From NCBI RefSeq assembly GCF_905404315.1, contig NC_066283.1, positions 248,001 to 312,000 on the forward strand: a stretch of 64,000 nucleotides of DNA, in the 5' to 3' direction. The stretch comes from Leptidea sinapis (lineage: Eukaryota; Arthropoda; Insecta; Lepidoptera; Pieridae). The notes beneath the pieces are model-generated. The model ran no database searches, was not told the origin of the DNA, and worked only from the letters and a program-made list of their open reading frames with translations. Both the position numbers and the translations under genes were made by a program. Position 1 is the first letter of the stretch, and each line of letters begins with the position of its first letter. This document shows, in pieces, positions 11,357 to 24,200 of this stretch.

Positions 11357-11793
11357 TCGTTTAAAAAAACCGACTTCAAAAACTGAAAAGTTTCAAATAA
11401 CTTAAAAATTTAATTTAATACAACTTTACCTTTAATATTAATAAAATACTATTATTTGTATGTGCTACATATTGATAGCTTTGAAGTCGGTGCCAAGCCA
11501 ACTAAAATACTGAGTACCTCCACTCGCCAGGCGTAATTTTGACCGGGATAGCTTCGTCTAGAACAAAACAACCCAAGCGGACAGACACGCGCGGCCAGAC
11601 AACCTTAATAATTACAGTCAGTAAGCTGTTTATAATATTAAGTTTCATTTTGTTTAGGGTTTGGCACCGACTTAAAACCTATCAATAGGTAGCACATGTT
11701 ATAAATAATAGCATTTTTTAAATATTAAAGGTAAAGGTGTATTAAATTAAATTTTAGTTATTAAAAGTTTTTGAAGTCGGTTTTTTTAAACGA
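11357..11793. mobile_element. Foldback MITE
   Basis: Two arms of about 140 bp are inverted: 11357-11505 begins TCGTTTAAAAAAACCGACTT and its partner at 11652-11793 is the reverse complement with scattered mismatches, both ending at GTCGGTGCCAA/TTGGCACCGAC. About 145 bp of unrelated sequence separates them. No coding capacity. The TTTAAAAAAACCGACTTC edge is related to neighbouring repeats. Confidence 0.7.
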
Positions 11794-11799
11794 AGTTTC

Positions 11800-12230
11800 T
11801 TTTGTAATTATTTCAATATATTTTTTTGCCTTAACCTTAACTTTAGTAATGTTTTTTTATCTCTTATTATCTAAGCCGTATTTAATTTAGTGTAAGTAAT
11901 TTTAAATATATTTAATGCAATTATTTGTGTTTAGGTTATGCGTTGTAGAACAATTTAATATTTATTTATTAGGAAGCCAACGTGCATACAACTATCTTAA
12001 TCTATAGATACATTTAAAAATTCTTTTATAATGTTGTATACTCCACTTACAGGCTAACTCGACATGCTTAATAGTATTATATACATCCTTTGTTAAACTA
12101 AAACATTTGAAAACAATTTTTGAAAATTTAACAAATTAAAGCCACAAGCAAAAGGCTGAAAAAAAATAACTATGTTCTTACTTATTAACCAAGAAAAACT
12201 AAAGAATAAAACAATAACTACGAACAATGA
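11800..12230. other. 3' flank of LINE family 3
   Basis: AT-rich sequence downstream, on the minus strand, of the family 3 frame. It probably includes the element's 3' UTR, but its boundary is not clear. Confidence 0.35.
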
Positions 12231-13887
12231 CTAACCATCTTGCAGAACTTTCATAATTTTTTTGACTTTTTTTTTAAAACATGGGGCAGAGTGCTGAAAA
12301 ATATCTATAGCAGCTCTTTTAACCAAGTTGTTGTAGGTGACAACTATTCTACACAAAGGGGCGGATCTGCCTAGGTTCGATCTAGTTAATCTAGGCCTGA
12401 ACGTTAGTTTTTTGATAACATGTGACCTAGCATTACGCTTTGGTACCGCCAATTGAACCCTACTCAACAGATTTGGGCTATCGACCCCTCCATCTATAAC
12501 ATTTTTTAGGAAAGAGGGATCAATTAAGTCCCTGCGATCTGACAGTGACGATGCTTTATAATGTTTTAAAAGATCAATGTAGGTGTTAACCTTTTTATGA
12601 ATGTTATCCTTGTATGCTAGGTGCCGTAAAAACTTCTTCTGGACTCTCTCTACCCTATTCTTATGTATTTGATAATATGTGTTACATGCAATAGAACAGT
12701 ATTCAAGTCTGCTTCGAACAAGCGAATTAAAAAGTGCTAGTTTAATAGAAGACTTTCTAAAGGCCTTTGTATTCCTGATGATGAAACCCAACAATTTTAG
12801 TGAATTTTTAACTATACTGTCAATATGAGGTCTAAAGCTTAATTTATAATCTACGATCACGCCAAGATCTTTTATTTGATTTACTTTTTCTAAAATATTG
12901 TTTATGATACTATAATCGAACTCAACATTTTTAATTTTTCTGCTGAAGGTTATGCTTTTGCATTTCAAGTGATTTAATTTTAAATTATTGAGATCGCACC
13001 AATCAGAAAGTCTATCCAAGTCCCTTTGAATATTAATTGAATCACATATGTCATTAATCTTACTGTACTCCTGACGTCGCAACAAATGTGTGGGACTGAT
13101 ATCCTCCTAAAACCACATTCATTTTGCGATTCGTTACGACGTACGACTCAAACCAGCCAAGTAGAATCCTGCAGATACCGTATCTCCGGTGTTTCTCTAA
13201 CAAAATATAGTGATCAACTACATCAATCGCCTTTGATAGGTCCGCGTAAACACAATCTACTTGAGCTGTATGATCCAGAGCCATTGTTGCCATTAATGTT
13301 TCAAAAACTTTAGAAAATATTGATAAAATACATATTGGTCTGTACTTTGCTATGTCTTTTTGATTCCCACTTTTGAATACGGGAACTACCCTGGCTCTTT
13401 TCCAAATTCCTGGGAATTCACCGTCACACAAAGATTTGCTAAATATTAGCAATAACGGTTCTGCTAGGAAAACAGAACAACGTTTAGCAAATATGGGTGG
13501 TATGTCGTCTGGTCCGGGCCCTTTATTAACATGAAGGCCTTTTAAATGTTTTAAAACATCCATTTTAGTTATGTTGATACTGCCTAATTGTGAGTTATGT
13601 ATGGAATTTGTATTAATAGATGGTTCTGTTTTTAATATTTTGTTTGACGTTATGTACATATTTGAAAAGTCATTTGCGAATTGATTGCAAATATCCAAGC
13701 CATCAGTGAATGAATAACCATTAAAAGACATAAGAGCAGGATAGTCACATTTATTATTACGCTTTTGTTTTAAGTAAGAATGAAAAAAATTTGGATTAAA
13801 TTTAATATTATGTTCTATCCTTTCTAAATAGTTTTTATAATCTAAATTAATAATTTGTGGACGGCGATTACCGTAGTATAGATGCAT
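12231..13887 (-). pseudogene. LINE family 3 ORF2, internally deleted
   Basis: Two joined minus-strand frames. 13887-13060 covers the region before RT and its first half: GPGPDDIPPIFAKRC, WKRARVVPVFKSG, KYRPICILSIFSKVFE, then motif A as YADLSKAIDVVDHYIL. 13085-12231 covers the thumb and C-terminus: LDRLSDWCDLNNLKLN, IKDLGVIVDYKLSF, RSRLEYCSIAC. Two deletions can be placed: about 30-40 residues between FSKVFETLMA and DHTAQVDCVYADLS (about 13285), and the block holding the PQG and catalytic xADD motifs at about 13060-13085. It therefore cannot have polymerase activity. The family differs from 1, 2, 4 and 5 in sequence. Confidence 0.85.
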
Positions 13888-15165
13888 ATTGTGGTGTTTA
13901 CCTATAATAAGTTAATAGTTAAACAATTAGTAATAGTTAATTCATTTCATTTCATTTATTTATTAATAATTTTAATTACATACATTGTTCTTGATGCCTA
14001 ACATATATTTAGTTATGTACACTTTTATTGCTTTTTTATACGTTTTATTGTAATAACTGCTGGTAGACCTAACTCCAAATAAAGAATTCAAAGTACCTAC
14101 CTTTGAATTGTACAGTGTACTAGTATTTAGTATTAACGTCCTCTTTGTTGTTCCTATCTCAGGCAGCTTTGTGAAGCTCTACGAAAACAACAATTCACTC
14201 GATTGCTTAGAATATTAACGCTACAGAAGTAGCGTAACTTCATTACAAATAGAAAGGACATGAGATAGAACGGGACAAATCTATTGATCTTTCATCACTA
14301 TCGCGTAACCTATTTATTTGTTTGGCCCAATGTCAATCTTTGGGACAAATAAACAAAGATCTGTCATGTCATCGACCTTGCGAATAGTATATTTGTGATT
14401 TTATTGTTTTTGAAACATATATTTTGGTGTGATATACGAATGCGTTTCAACTTATAAAAGTTACGGCCCTGGTTGGGTGTTGTCTGTCTGGTTGCCAAAG
14501 CCGTAGTAAATGTAAAAATCCAGGAGCTAGCGTGTGGAACACGTAAGTATTGCTTTTCACCTACTATAATTTGTAACAAGCTCGTATCAAACAAATTTTA
14601 TATGAAATATTCTTTTCAAAAGTATTGAGTTTTGATCCATAGTCACACATCTTCAGTAAAATTGTCGTTACAAGTGACGACCAAAATGTTGCCATAACAT
14701 AGATATAGTTTTATCCAAGTTATAGGGTATCTATTTATTTTATTAAATTAACATACAGCAGGTATTTTTTATAAGTATTAATAATTTACATCGGTATATT
14801 TGTATGAAGTAAGGAAATTAGAACGACATCTGTACGTCTTCCCGTGTGATTGATAATAAAATAAGGAACATGATGTAAGGATGTTGGACAATGTTGACAG
14901 TTGGACAAAAAAAATACTTTAAGGACGATTTCAAAAGAGACTTGTGAAGAGCGCAAAAAGAGAAAGAACGTTGGAACGGTGCAATGCATCAACGAACGTA
15001 ATCGTATTGCAATATGATTGCAGACAGTTAGAAATTCTGCCACAGATAAAGAGTAAAGTAAGTAAGCCTATTAGGGGTATTATGATGATCAATGGAAATT
15101 GAGCATAACGACGTTACGGTAGACTCAAATATCCGGATACCATATAAAAAATTCGGCCAAGTATC
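13888..15165. other. Spacer; nothing clear but a TTCATTT tail
   Basis: TTCATTTCATTTCATTT at 13941-13957 looks like the tail of a minus-strand LINE copy. The rest is AT-rich without a supported gene. Confidence 0.35.
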
Positions 15166-15169
15166 GTTA

Positions 15170-15547
15170 ATTTGCCCCTAAGAATTGAGGATTTCTGTTA
15201 CTTTGTGATGGACCCATAATAAGAACTTAATCACACTCCTTACTCCCACCCTTGAAGTATATCCTTTCCAATAAAAAATCATCAAAATCGGTTAGCGTGA
15301 TATTGAATTATTCTTCCATTTGTCGCACATATACTCAATGCAAATTTAAGACTTTTATATATTTCTCGTGGATGTCATAGTCAGAACTAGACCAAATTAA
15401 AATGAGACCAGACCACACGGGAAGCACCAGCTTTCAAATAAAAAAGGATTATCAAAATTGATTCCACCCAGGCGAAAGTTCTGAGGTAACAAACATAAAA
15501 AGAAATACCGTCGAATTGAGAACCTCCTTCTTTTTGAGGTCGGTTAC
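15170..15547 (+). repeat. Dispersed repeat ending GAGGTCGGTTA
   Basis: Contains AAAATCGGTTAGCGTGA and ends CTTCTTTTTGAGGTCGGTTA at 15528-15547. The same terminus, inverted, starts the repeats at 11041 and 56159. Non-coding. Confidence 0.5.
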
Positions 15548-15549
15548 AA

Positions 15550-16728
15550 ATGCGGTTAGTAATAATAATAAATCGTACTATAACTACGTACCAGCGCTGG
15601 TTCTTGGGAATGGCAATAGACTATTCCCAAAGGCAGCATTATTGTACTGCACTCGATCTTCTGATCTCATATTTAAATAATAGGATTCAGAGGGTCGAGG
15701 TGAATGGCAGGAGATCTCCTGGGACTCCTCTCGGTATGGGGGTACCACAAGGGTCTATTCTTGGACCCTTCCTCTTCCTAATTTATATAAATGATCTACC
15801 TAACCTTGTAGAAAAAAAACACAAGGTGGTATTGTTTGCGGATGACACTTCACTTATATTCAAAGTGAAACGAAGCCAAGTTTTGTATGACGAAGTAAAC
15901 AATGCTCTATCTGACATCGTGTACTGGTTTAGCGCCAATAACTTATTGTTAAATAATCATAAAACCAAATATATTAAATTCACCGCGCCAAATGTCAAAA
16001 ATATAGATGCGAATATTTTATTAAATGGAGAGGTGGTAAAACCAGTGGAATCTGCTATATTTCTTGGCATTACTCTTGATTCCAAATTGCAGTGGGGCCC
16101 CCATATTGAAGGATTGGCGAATAGGCTTAGTTCTGCAGCATATGCGGTTAAGAAAATTAGACGGTTAACTGACATAGATACGGCGAGATTAGTATACTTT
16201 AGTTATTTTCATAGTATTATGTCCTATGGTATATTGTTATGGGGCAGTGCGGCCGATATTAATACTATATTTGTGCTGCACAAGAGGGCTATTCGCACGA
16301 TTTATAACCTAGGTCCTAAAGAATCATTAAGAGAAAAATTTAAAGAAATAAACATTTTGACTGTTGCTTCTCAATACATTTTTGATAATGTTTTGTATGT
16401 TCATAAGCACATTGAGGAATTTTCTAGAAACTGTGATATTCATAATGTTAACACGAAGAACAAACATAAACTTGTTATGCCTACTACTCGGTTGGGTCGA
16501 GCTAGTAAGTCTTTTGTTGGGCGATGTATATGCTTCTACAATATGATCCCAGAAAATGTACAAAACAAATGTGTTACGATATTTAAAATAATTGTTAAAA
16601 AAAGCGTTTGTGTGGGAAAGGTTATTATAGCATTAACGATTTTCTTAATGACACCACGGACTGGGAATAAAGAGAACACCCTCAGGCTCTTTAATTATAA
16701 ATGTTTATTGTACGATATTACATTGTAA
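15550..16728 (+). CDS. Reverse transcriptase C-terminal part, LINE family 4
   Basis: Open for 392 codons, although the first 30 or so residues are probably not LINE sequence. Recognisable blocks are LISYLNNRIQRVEVNGR, motif B GVPQGSILGPFLFLIYIND, catalytic motif C FADDTSLIFKV with both aspartates, FLGITLDSKLQWGPHIEGL in the thumb, then SYFHSIMSYGILLWG and MPTTRLGRASKSFVGR. The last 40 residues are degenerate compared with the family. Lacks the endonuclease and RT N-terminus, hence not autonomous. Confidence 0.8.
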   Translation: MRLVIIINRTITTYQRWFLGMAIDYSQRQHYCTALDLLISYLNNRIQRVEVNGRRSPGTPLGMGVPQGSILGPFLFLIYINDLPNLVEKKHKVVLFADDTSLIFKVKRSQVLYDEVNNALSDIVYWFSANNLLLNNHKTKYIKFTAPNVKNIDANILLNGEVVKPVESAIFLGITLDSKLQWGPHIEGLANRLSSAAYAVKKIRRLTDIDTARLVYFSYFHSIMSYGILLWGSAADINTIFVLHKRAIRTIYNLGPKESLREKFKEINILTVASQYIFDNVLYVHKHIEEFSRNCDIHNVNTKNKHKLVMPTTRLGRASKSFVGRCICFYNMIPENVQNKCVTIFKIIVKKSVCVGKVIIALTIFLMTPRTGNKENTLRLFNYKCLLYDITL

Positions 16729-16875
16729 TCCATATTTTATATTTAAAAAAAAGGCCCGCTGAGTTTCTTGCGCCCATTCTTCTCAGGTCTGAGGCAGTCT
16801 CTTTTGAATGGGTGGTAGATTTTGACGTTCAATAAGTGATTTTAAATCCTATTTTGAATAAAAATATTTGAATTT
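15610..16875 (+). mobile_element. LINE family 4 (jockey-like), 5'-truncated
   Basis: Runs from within the reverse transcriptase to a 3' UTR containing CCGCTGAGTTTCTTGCGCCC and ending in TTTGAATTTGAATTTG at about 16860-16875. The same 3' UTR occurs inverted at 29990-30450, and the C-terminal coding part recurs at 58850-59145, so at least three copies lie in the window. Confidence 0.8.
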
Positions 16876-17430
16876 GAATTTGTATTTGTCGCCTATATAA
16901 GTATGGTAATGTGGTGGTTAACCGATCCTGGCGCCCGGCTATCCTCCTCGAAATCACTATCCCTTATGAAAACTGAGAAGGACAAGTTTAGCGAGTACTT
17001 TCACTCGGCTAACGAGATGACAGATGAGACGTTGACTCGACCATTATAGCCCGGATATACCTTACGGCATCTATATATCAAAAGGTTTAATTCTTTGTTT
17101 TTGTATTATCTTTGTAAAAGGTCTAATATTTTGTTTTTGTATTTTTATACATATCCTAAAAAACTTAGTTTTATGAAAGAAAATAAATACATGTGAATAG
17201 AAATAGCAAATCTGTCTGAGCAACATGCATGATATTACAAATTTACCATTTATATTAATTAATTTCTAAGTCTTTATTCACTCAAACTGCATAGACATGA
17301 AAAATTTTTTGTTATTAATGACATACCGGCTGGTTGTAAAAAAAAACTTTCGATTATGTTTTGTTTTTTTCATAAAATTAAATGAAAGGGAATTTGTTTG
17401 AATTTAAGTACGTTTTTATTACTACGTTTA
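16876..17430. other. AT-rich spacer, nothing recognised
   Basis: No coding frame or repeat boundary is supported between the LINE copies. Confidence 0.4.
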
Positions 17431-20053
17431 GTTTTTTTTATTTATATGAGAGGGGGCAAACGGGCAAGAGGCTCACGGGATGGGGAGAGGTGAGGCAACC
17501 GCCCATGGACATCCGCAACAACAGGTGTGTCAAGAAATGCGTTGCCGGCATTTAAGATGGGAGTATGCTTTTTTCTTGAAGGTCCCTAAGTCGTATCTGT
17601 TCGGGAAGACCGCTGCCGGTAGTTTATTCCACAAAGTGGCTGTGCGAGGCAAGAAATTTCGAACAAAACGCGCGGTTATGGAATGCCAGACGTCTACGTG
17701 ATGCGGATGGTACTTTGCACGTAATGTCCGATGATGGAATTCGGCCGCTGGAATCAACCCGAACAGCTCCTCTGAGCACTCCCCATGATAAATACGGTAG
17801 AAGATGAAGAGAGAACTCACATCTCCACGCAATGCTAGAGAATCAACCCAATCGGAGATGACTTGATCGTCGATGATTCGAGCCGCTCTTCGTTGTATGC
17901 GGTCAAATGGAAGAAGCCGGTACTGGGGAGCACCCGCCCAGAGGTGAGAACAGTACTCCATGTGAGGCCGAATTTGCACCTTATAAAGTTGCAGGCGGTG
18001 GCTTTTAGTGAAGTACTGTCTCGCCTTACTGAGTACACCAAGCTTTTAGAGGCCAGTTTGGCCTTCTCTTCCAAGTGGCCACGGAACTGAACGTCGCTCG
18101 ATATATCGACGCCAAGTATGCCAATACAGGCTGTGGCAGTTAGAGGAGTGATCTCGAATCGAGGGGATACGACAAAGGGAGACTTATTAGTGGTGAACGC
18201 ACAAACTTGTGTCTTCTTGGGGTTGAATTGGACTAAATTATGTCGTCCCCATTCCGAGACTTTGCAAAGCATAGTCTCGATTTCAGACACAAGTTTGTTC
18301 CGGTTCTCGTCTACGCTATCCCGGGACATGTTGGCACGGCCGGTGTAGGAAGCATACCCTGTGCTGTCGTCTGCATAGCAATGAATATTGCTGATTTGCA
18401 GCATATCATTGATATGCAGAAGAAACAGCGCAGGGGATAGCACGCAGCCTTGCGGGACACCAGCGTTTATGGGTTTTAAGTCGGAGCATGCACCTTTCAT
18501 AACAACCTTGATGCTCTGATCAGCCAAAAAGCTAGTGACCCATTTGCACAACTTCTCGGGAAGCCCATAGGATGGCACTTTCGATATAAGCGCTTTATTC
18601 CACACCCGATCGAAGGCCTTCGCTATGTCCAAACTCACCGCCAACGCCTCTCCCTTCGACTCAACCGCTTGCGCCCATTTATGGGTGAGGTATGCAAGAA
18701 GATCACCAGCTGAGCGACCCTGACGGAAACCGCACTGGCAGTCGCTGATCAGCAGGTGCCCCTCTAGGTATCCCAAGAGCTGTCGGTTGATGATCGACTC
18801 CATTACTTTGGAGAAAATGGAGGTAATGGCAATGGGGCGGTAGTTGGACGGATCTGAGCGTACACCTTTCTTAGGGATCGGGTGCACTAAAGCCGCCTTC
18901 CATAATTTCCGGACTACGCCTGATGAGTAGGAGAGCCGGAAAAGACGGGTAAGGACCGGCGCCAGTTCCGGAGCACATGTCCGTAGCACTATCGGGGGAA
19001 TGCCATCGGGCCCGCTCGATTTGTGAATGTCCAAGGTGAGAAGCACCTTAAGCACGGCACCATGCCGGATTTTTACCTCCGGCATATATGAATCGCACCG
19101 CGGAATATGCGGTGGTGGTGCACCTTGGTCATCCAGAGTCGAGTTGGACGCGAAGAGGGAGCCCAGGCGATCAGCTTTCTCTTTCGCGTCATGGGCCAGC
19201 GAGTCATTATCCCTGTCGCCACTACACAAGAATGGCAGGCTGGCAGAAGTTTCCTTGAACAGCCTTGACGAGCGACCAGAACGCACGAGTCCCCGAGGGA
19301 AGGCGTGCAAGTCTCTCGCCAATTCTGCCAATGTGCTTCGACTTCGCGTCAGCAATAACTCTTTTGAAGGACCTGGAGGCATGTGAAGTTTTTAAGTTCG
19401 CTGGAATTCACATCCTTAGATACCACCGCATTGACCCAAGCCTGATAGCACTCCCGCTTTCGGCGAGAGGCCATTTTGCAGGAGCGGTCAAACCATGGTT
19501 GGGACCTGCCACCGATAGGCACAGAGGAGGATGGAATGAAGAGTTCCATACCTTGCAGTACCACATCAGCAACAGCGTCAGCAGCGGCATCTGGATCTCC
19601 CAGCGAAAAACAGATCTGCCTCCACGGGTAGGATGCAAAAAAGCACCGCATCTCGTCCCACTCTGCTGACCTATAGTGCCACACGCGGCGACAGCCTAAG
19701 AAGCGCATGATCAGCACGGTGCTCCGGATCAGGCAGTGGTCCGACGATCCCAGAGGAGGGTCAACTGAAACTAGGTAGCCGTCCGGATGAGAGGTCAACA
19801 GAAGGTCCAACAGTGAAGGTGTATGATCTTGCACATCTGGGATTCGCGTTGCCGCAATAACCAGTTGCGTCAGACCATATGCTAAGGCGAAGTCGTGAAC
19901 AGATCTCCCTGCATGATCGGTGGTACGTGAGTCTAGCCATTCGGCGTGGTGGGCGTTAAAATCGCCAAGAAACACGATCTCTGCAGTGGGGATCTGCTCC
20001 AACATGGAATCTGTAGCCATTTGGATGTGTTCGAGGAGCCGGTCAGTCAAAGT
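17430..20053 (-). mobile_element. LINE family 1, copy C: endonuclease to 3' end
   Basis: Longest family 1 copy in the window. It is truncated at 20053, within the endonuclease, and ends at the 3' UTR near 17430-17480. GC-rich against its surroundings. Together with copy A it defines most of the element: leader, endonuclease, reverse transcriptase and a C-terminal region. Confidence 0.9.
17530..20050 (-). pseudogene. Endonuclease-reverse transcriptase, LINE family 1
   Basis: Three overlapping minus-strand frames make one broken polyprotein. 20050-19349 carries the end of the endonuclease (VFLGDFNAHHAEWLDSRTTD, PPLGSSDHCLIRST, the last including the conserved catalytic Asp-His region). 19382-17835 carries the whole RT: SSGPDGIPPIVLRTCAPEL, NYRPIAITSIFSKVMESI, motif A LDIAKAFDRVWN, motif B NAGVPQGCVLSPALF, motif C CYADDSTG. 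17979-17530 carries the C-terminus (MEYCSHLWAGAPQY, LGTFKKKAYSHLK). Frameshifts lie in the two overlaps, 19349-19382 and 17835-17979. Key catalytic residues are intact. Confidence 0.9.
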
Positions 20054-20131
20054 AGTCTTGCTTTTATAATTTTACCAACCATTTAAATAAAGTTAGGGAC
20101 AAAAATTTAATTGTAAAATATTCTTTACGTC

Positions 20132-20450
20132 ATGGAGCGACGTCATTTGACGTCAAATGAAATGCAAAGAGCTGTAGGGATGTTGCAAGCGGGAAGTAAT
20201 CAATCTCAGGTATCTCGGCATTTTGGCATTCATAGAAGTGTTATTTGTCGTCTTTGGTAGCGCTACAATAATACAAGGGAACCCGCTGAACAGCATTCAG
20301 GCCGTAAAAGGAGTACAACCACTCGGCAAGACCGGTAGATACAACTGACTGCAAGATGCCAGCCGATGTTAACCACCCGAGAGTTAAGTTTGAGGCTTCA
20401 AAATTCAAGTGGTAATTTTTCAAAATTCCGTAAGGGGTAATTTTAGTCAT
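20132..20450 (+). pseudogene. Tc1-type transposase N-terminal remnant
   Basis: Starts with Met-Glu-Arg-Arg and encodes a helix-turn-helix of Tc1 type (MLQAGSNQSQVSRHFGIHRS), then a second basic stretch (HSGRKRSTTTRQDR), broken by stops after VICRLW and within the basic region. Only the DNA-binding end survives; no DDE catalytic domain follows. Confidence 0.7.
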
Positions 20451-21259
20451 AATAATAATATGACAATACCTAAGAGTGCTCCTGTCAGAACTATTGCTAT
20501 CTTAAACGGGCACGCGGGGTCTACTTCTATAGTGTCAATATTCTAATTTCTAAGCTCATTGTATGAAACGTGCAGTCATTGAGAGATTGACAAATGACGG
20601 CTACAATCTTGTAAAAAAAAGACGTGTAGCACTCGGGGACTGCCGCGGTAAAGCTATTGCATATCATTTTTTATCAACTTATGCAATTATAATTATTTAT
20701 TTATTTTATTTATTAAGTATTTTTTTTTTGGTAAAATTAATTTAAAAAAAAAAGCAAACGGGAAGTGAGTAATATTTTACTTGCAAGATTTGATTACAGA
20801 CAGACAACGGGACAGGTGAAACTAAATAAAAATGCTTGTATTGCTGATAATAAAAATTAAAAAAACGCGATAAAAAAATAAAGAAATTAAAAAAAATCAA
20901 GATGTGCCCCAGGCTCAAACTTGGGACCTTCTGCACAAAATCTGCTGAAATCAACTGCGTTTTAGGGAATTGTTCGCTTTCAAACTAAGCCGGTGTATAA
21001 CTTCGTCACCCAATTGCTTAGAATATTAGTCAACATTCTAAGCCCAATAATTGTAATTACTAACAATTTTCAATTTTTACTTAGGCACGCAGTCCTTGCT
21101 CTTATTACGTAGTATTTACATACTCTTTGATCTCGGCTATGTGCTCAAGACTATAAGTACCTACTCGGTGATCTTTATTTTCTAAATTTCTAACCAAACT
21201 TGCCTTGAAACTAAAAAGTAATCAATGGTCAATTTTGTAAAAATATAAACATTTAGAAA
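20451..21259. other. Repeat-rich spacer upstream of pinin
   Basis: 20560-20665 resembles a dispersed repeat (GACTGCCGCGGTAAAGCTATT). 20890-20960 on the minus strand is faintly SINE-like (GTTTGAGCC box). The pinin promoter must lie in the last few hundred bases, but no core element can be singled out. Confidence 0.35.
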
Positions 21260-24200
21260 ATGGGAACAGAAGTAGCATTATCATTCAATGCTTTACGAAA
21301 CCAATTAGAAAATGAAAGAAATAGTTTGTTTAAATTAGATGAAAATATAAAAAAAATAGTGCAAACATCGGGACGGTCGGTAATCTTGAAGTTGTATCGT
21401 TAAAAGTCATTGGAGGTTTCGTGTAATCATTACAAATGTTTTTGCAGATATAATGCCTCTGGTGACCATTTAAGAGGTGGCCCCCGTCTGGGTGGACGAA
21501 GTTCTTTCCAAGATTTTAATAAGAATGATGACCCGTATAACAAGAGAAAACAAGAAACAAAAACAGTCTTCAGCAGGTACAGTTTAGTCTAATTAATTAA
21601 TTATGGTAAAGTTGTGATAGAATATTTTTGTAATAATTATAAAAATGATACAGATTATCAAAGGGGAATGACAGCGATGGTGAAGACGGCCCAGGAACAA
21701 AAAGGCCCCGAATGCCCTCAGCCGTGTCTCGCGAGCTGCCGACCAGAGCTTCAGTGCTGCGAGCACAGGGTGACGACGAGCAAGCTAGAACTAGGAATAG
21801 AAGAATATTTGGCTCACTGCTTGGAACACTTCAAAAATTCAAACAAGAGGAAATTGTATTGCAAACTAAAGTAATGAACATTCTATTTTGTATAATTTAT
21901 AAGATTTATAAAGAAGTTCTTGTTTATTTATTTTTTCAAATAGTTCAATATCATTAGAGTACATATTTAAAGTGATGCTATGATATGACATTACATACAT
22001 ACATATACAGTGTGTTTTTTTTAAGTGGGACAGTATGGGGAAATCCTAAAGTATAAGAGATACAGGGAAACTGTCTTAGGAAACATAAGGTACTTTTTTG
22101 TGAAAAAAAAATTGGTATAGTCAAAATTTTGGTCAAGTGTGAGTTGTCCCTAAAAATGATTAATTTTGATGAAAATTTTTTTTGACGCACATCTACTCAG
22201 TTTCATGAGGGGATCATTTTATTGTATGGGAAGGAAAAAATCGGGACAGCAGAAGTTAGGTAAACTTAATAAAATAATTTTTCATTAAAAATAAATGTTC
22301 AAAGTGGCCTCCCTCTTGTCGAATGCAGGCACGAGCGCGTTTTACAATTAAAAAATCCAATCGTGTTAAATCGGGTGAACGTGGTGGCCATTTAATAGGG
22401 CCATTTATGCCCATCCAGCGATCAAGAAAATGTTCATATAAAACTGTTTAGTAGCGATACTATTGTGGGCAGGGGCGCCGTCTTGTTGGTATATGATATT
22501 ATTCAAATTATTTATGCCATTATGAATTGCCATATCTACTAAATCCACTGCCATGTTTAATGTTTCCTGATATTTTTGACTATTCAATGTTCCATGGTTA
22601 ATTATAATGGCAAAGATTTTATTATCTAATATTGCACACCAACAATTAACGGAAAAGCGGACCTGGTTATGGGTTGCAGTAGTTCGGAAGGGGTTTGTAC
22701 GTGCCCAAAAATGATTATTGTACACGCCATTGTTTGAAAAATTGCATTCATCTGTCCAAATACTCCGGCTTGGAAAAGACGGGTTTCTAATCGAGCATGC
22801 TACAAACCACTGGCAAAATGCTAATCTCCGGTCAGTGTCTCCTGGAAGCAATGCTTGTACAAGATGACCTTCTATGTAACACTTGTACTTGTAAGCTTTC
22901 AATACCTTTCGTACTGTAGATCTATGCACACCGATATTGTTAGCAGCTTCCCTCAATGAGGCTTTTGGGTAGGCTTCAAAATATCCTAAGATTGCGATAG
23001 TTATAAATTCATTTATTACTGTAGCTCGTCTCTTCCGTTTTAGTGTAAAACAGCCTCCCTTTCTTAAATTTTTCACCAGTTTGTCAAAAAATTTTCGGTT
23101 GATCGCGGTCCGGATAACGTTCCCGATACCACTGTAACGCATTCACAGAGCTATGATAATTTACAAAATACGCTTCAATTAAATTTACTTTATGCGAGTT
23201 TGATAATTTCATGACGAAAACTTAACATAATGTTAACTTTAAACAATGAAATATCAAGTAAAATACTGTTTGTTTCAAGAAGATCCAAATTTAAAATTTG
23301 TTTTTTTTTTTAATTAGAGTTGTAAGGTAAGGTGCTCGCGTAAGAATACCTTAAGTATTTTAATCCTTTTTAAACCAAATAAAGGCAATTTTTTTTTAAT
23401 AAAAACCTTGCAGTGGGCAGTGGTAGGCAACTTACACGGGTTGTAATAATGAAAACGATTTTCTTAAATTTACCTAACTTCTGCTGTCCCGATTTTTTCC
23501 TTCCCATACAATAAAATAATCCCCTCATGAAACTGAGTAGATGTGCGTCAAAAAAGAATTTCATCAAAATTAATCATTTTTAGGGACAACTCACACTTGA
23601 CCAAAATTTTGACTATACCAATTTTTTTTTCACAAAAAAGTACCTAATGTTTCCTAAGACAGTTTCCCTGTATCTCTTATACTTTAGGATTTCCCCATAC
23701 TGTCCCACTTAAAAATAACACTCTGTATACATTAAATAATAATAAAAAAAAATAGCAAAGAGGTAAGCAAGGTATTAAAATATGACATGAAATATATCTA
23801 TACCTAGCTACAAAAAGTAACATTTAAACAATAAACATAACAAGAGTAATGATACAATAATTTGCCAATAGCTTGTTCTCTAATAAATTATAATATTGAC
23901 TTCAATGTAGTCAACATATATCTCTATCAACATGTTTCTTTTTTTCCTGTATGATTCAACAATTCAAGTATTTTTATGTTTTTAAACAAAATGAAAATAT
24001 ATCCCTCATAATATTATTGTTATTTGAACTGTATTATTATGGTTTATACATTTCAACATGTTTATGAATAGGAAGAGAAAAAGGCACAAGTTGAAAGAAA
24101 GATTGAAGAGCAAGCCCGATTAGAAAAGGAAAAGGAACTCATAGAGAGAAGAGTGTTATTTGCTGAAAGAGAAACGAAGAAAGCAAATATAAAAACTCTT

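Noticed and set aside
21614..21874. Alternative frame over pinin exon 3
   Set aside because: The overlapping frame carrying the RNRRIFGSLLGTLQ motif is the real one; this one is its shadow.
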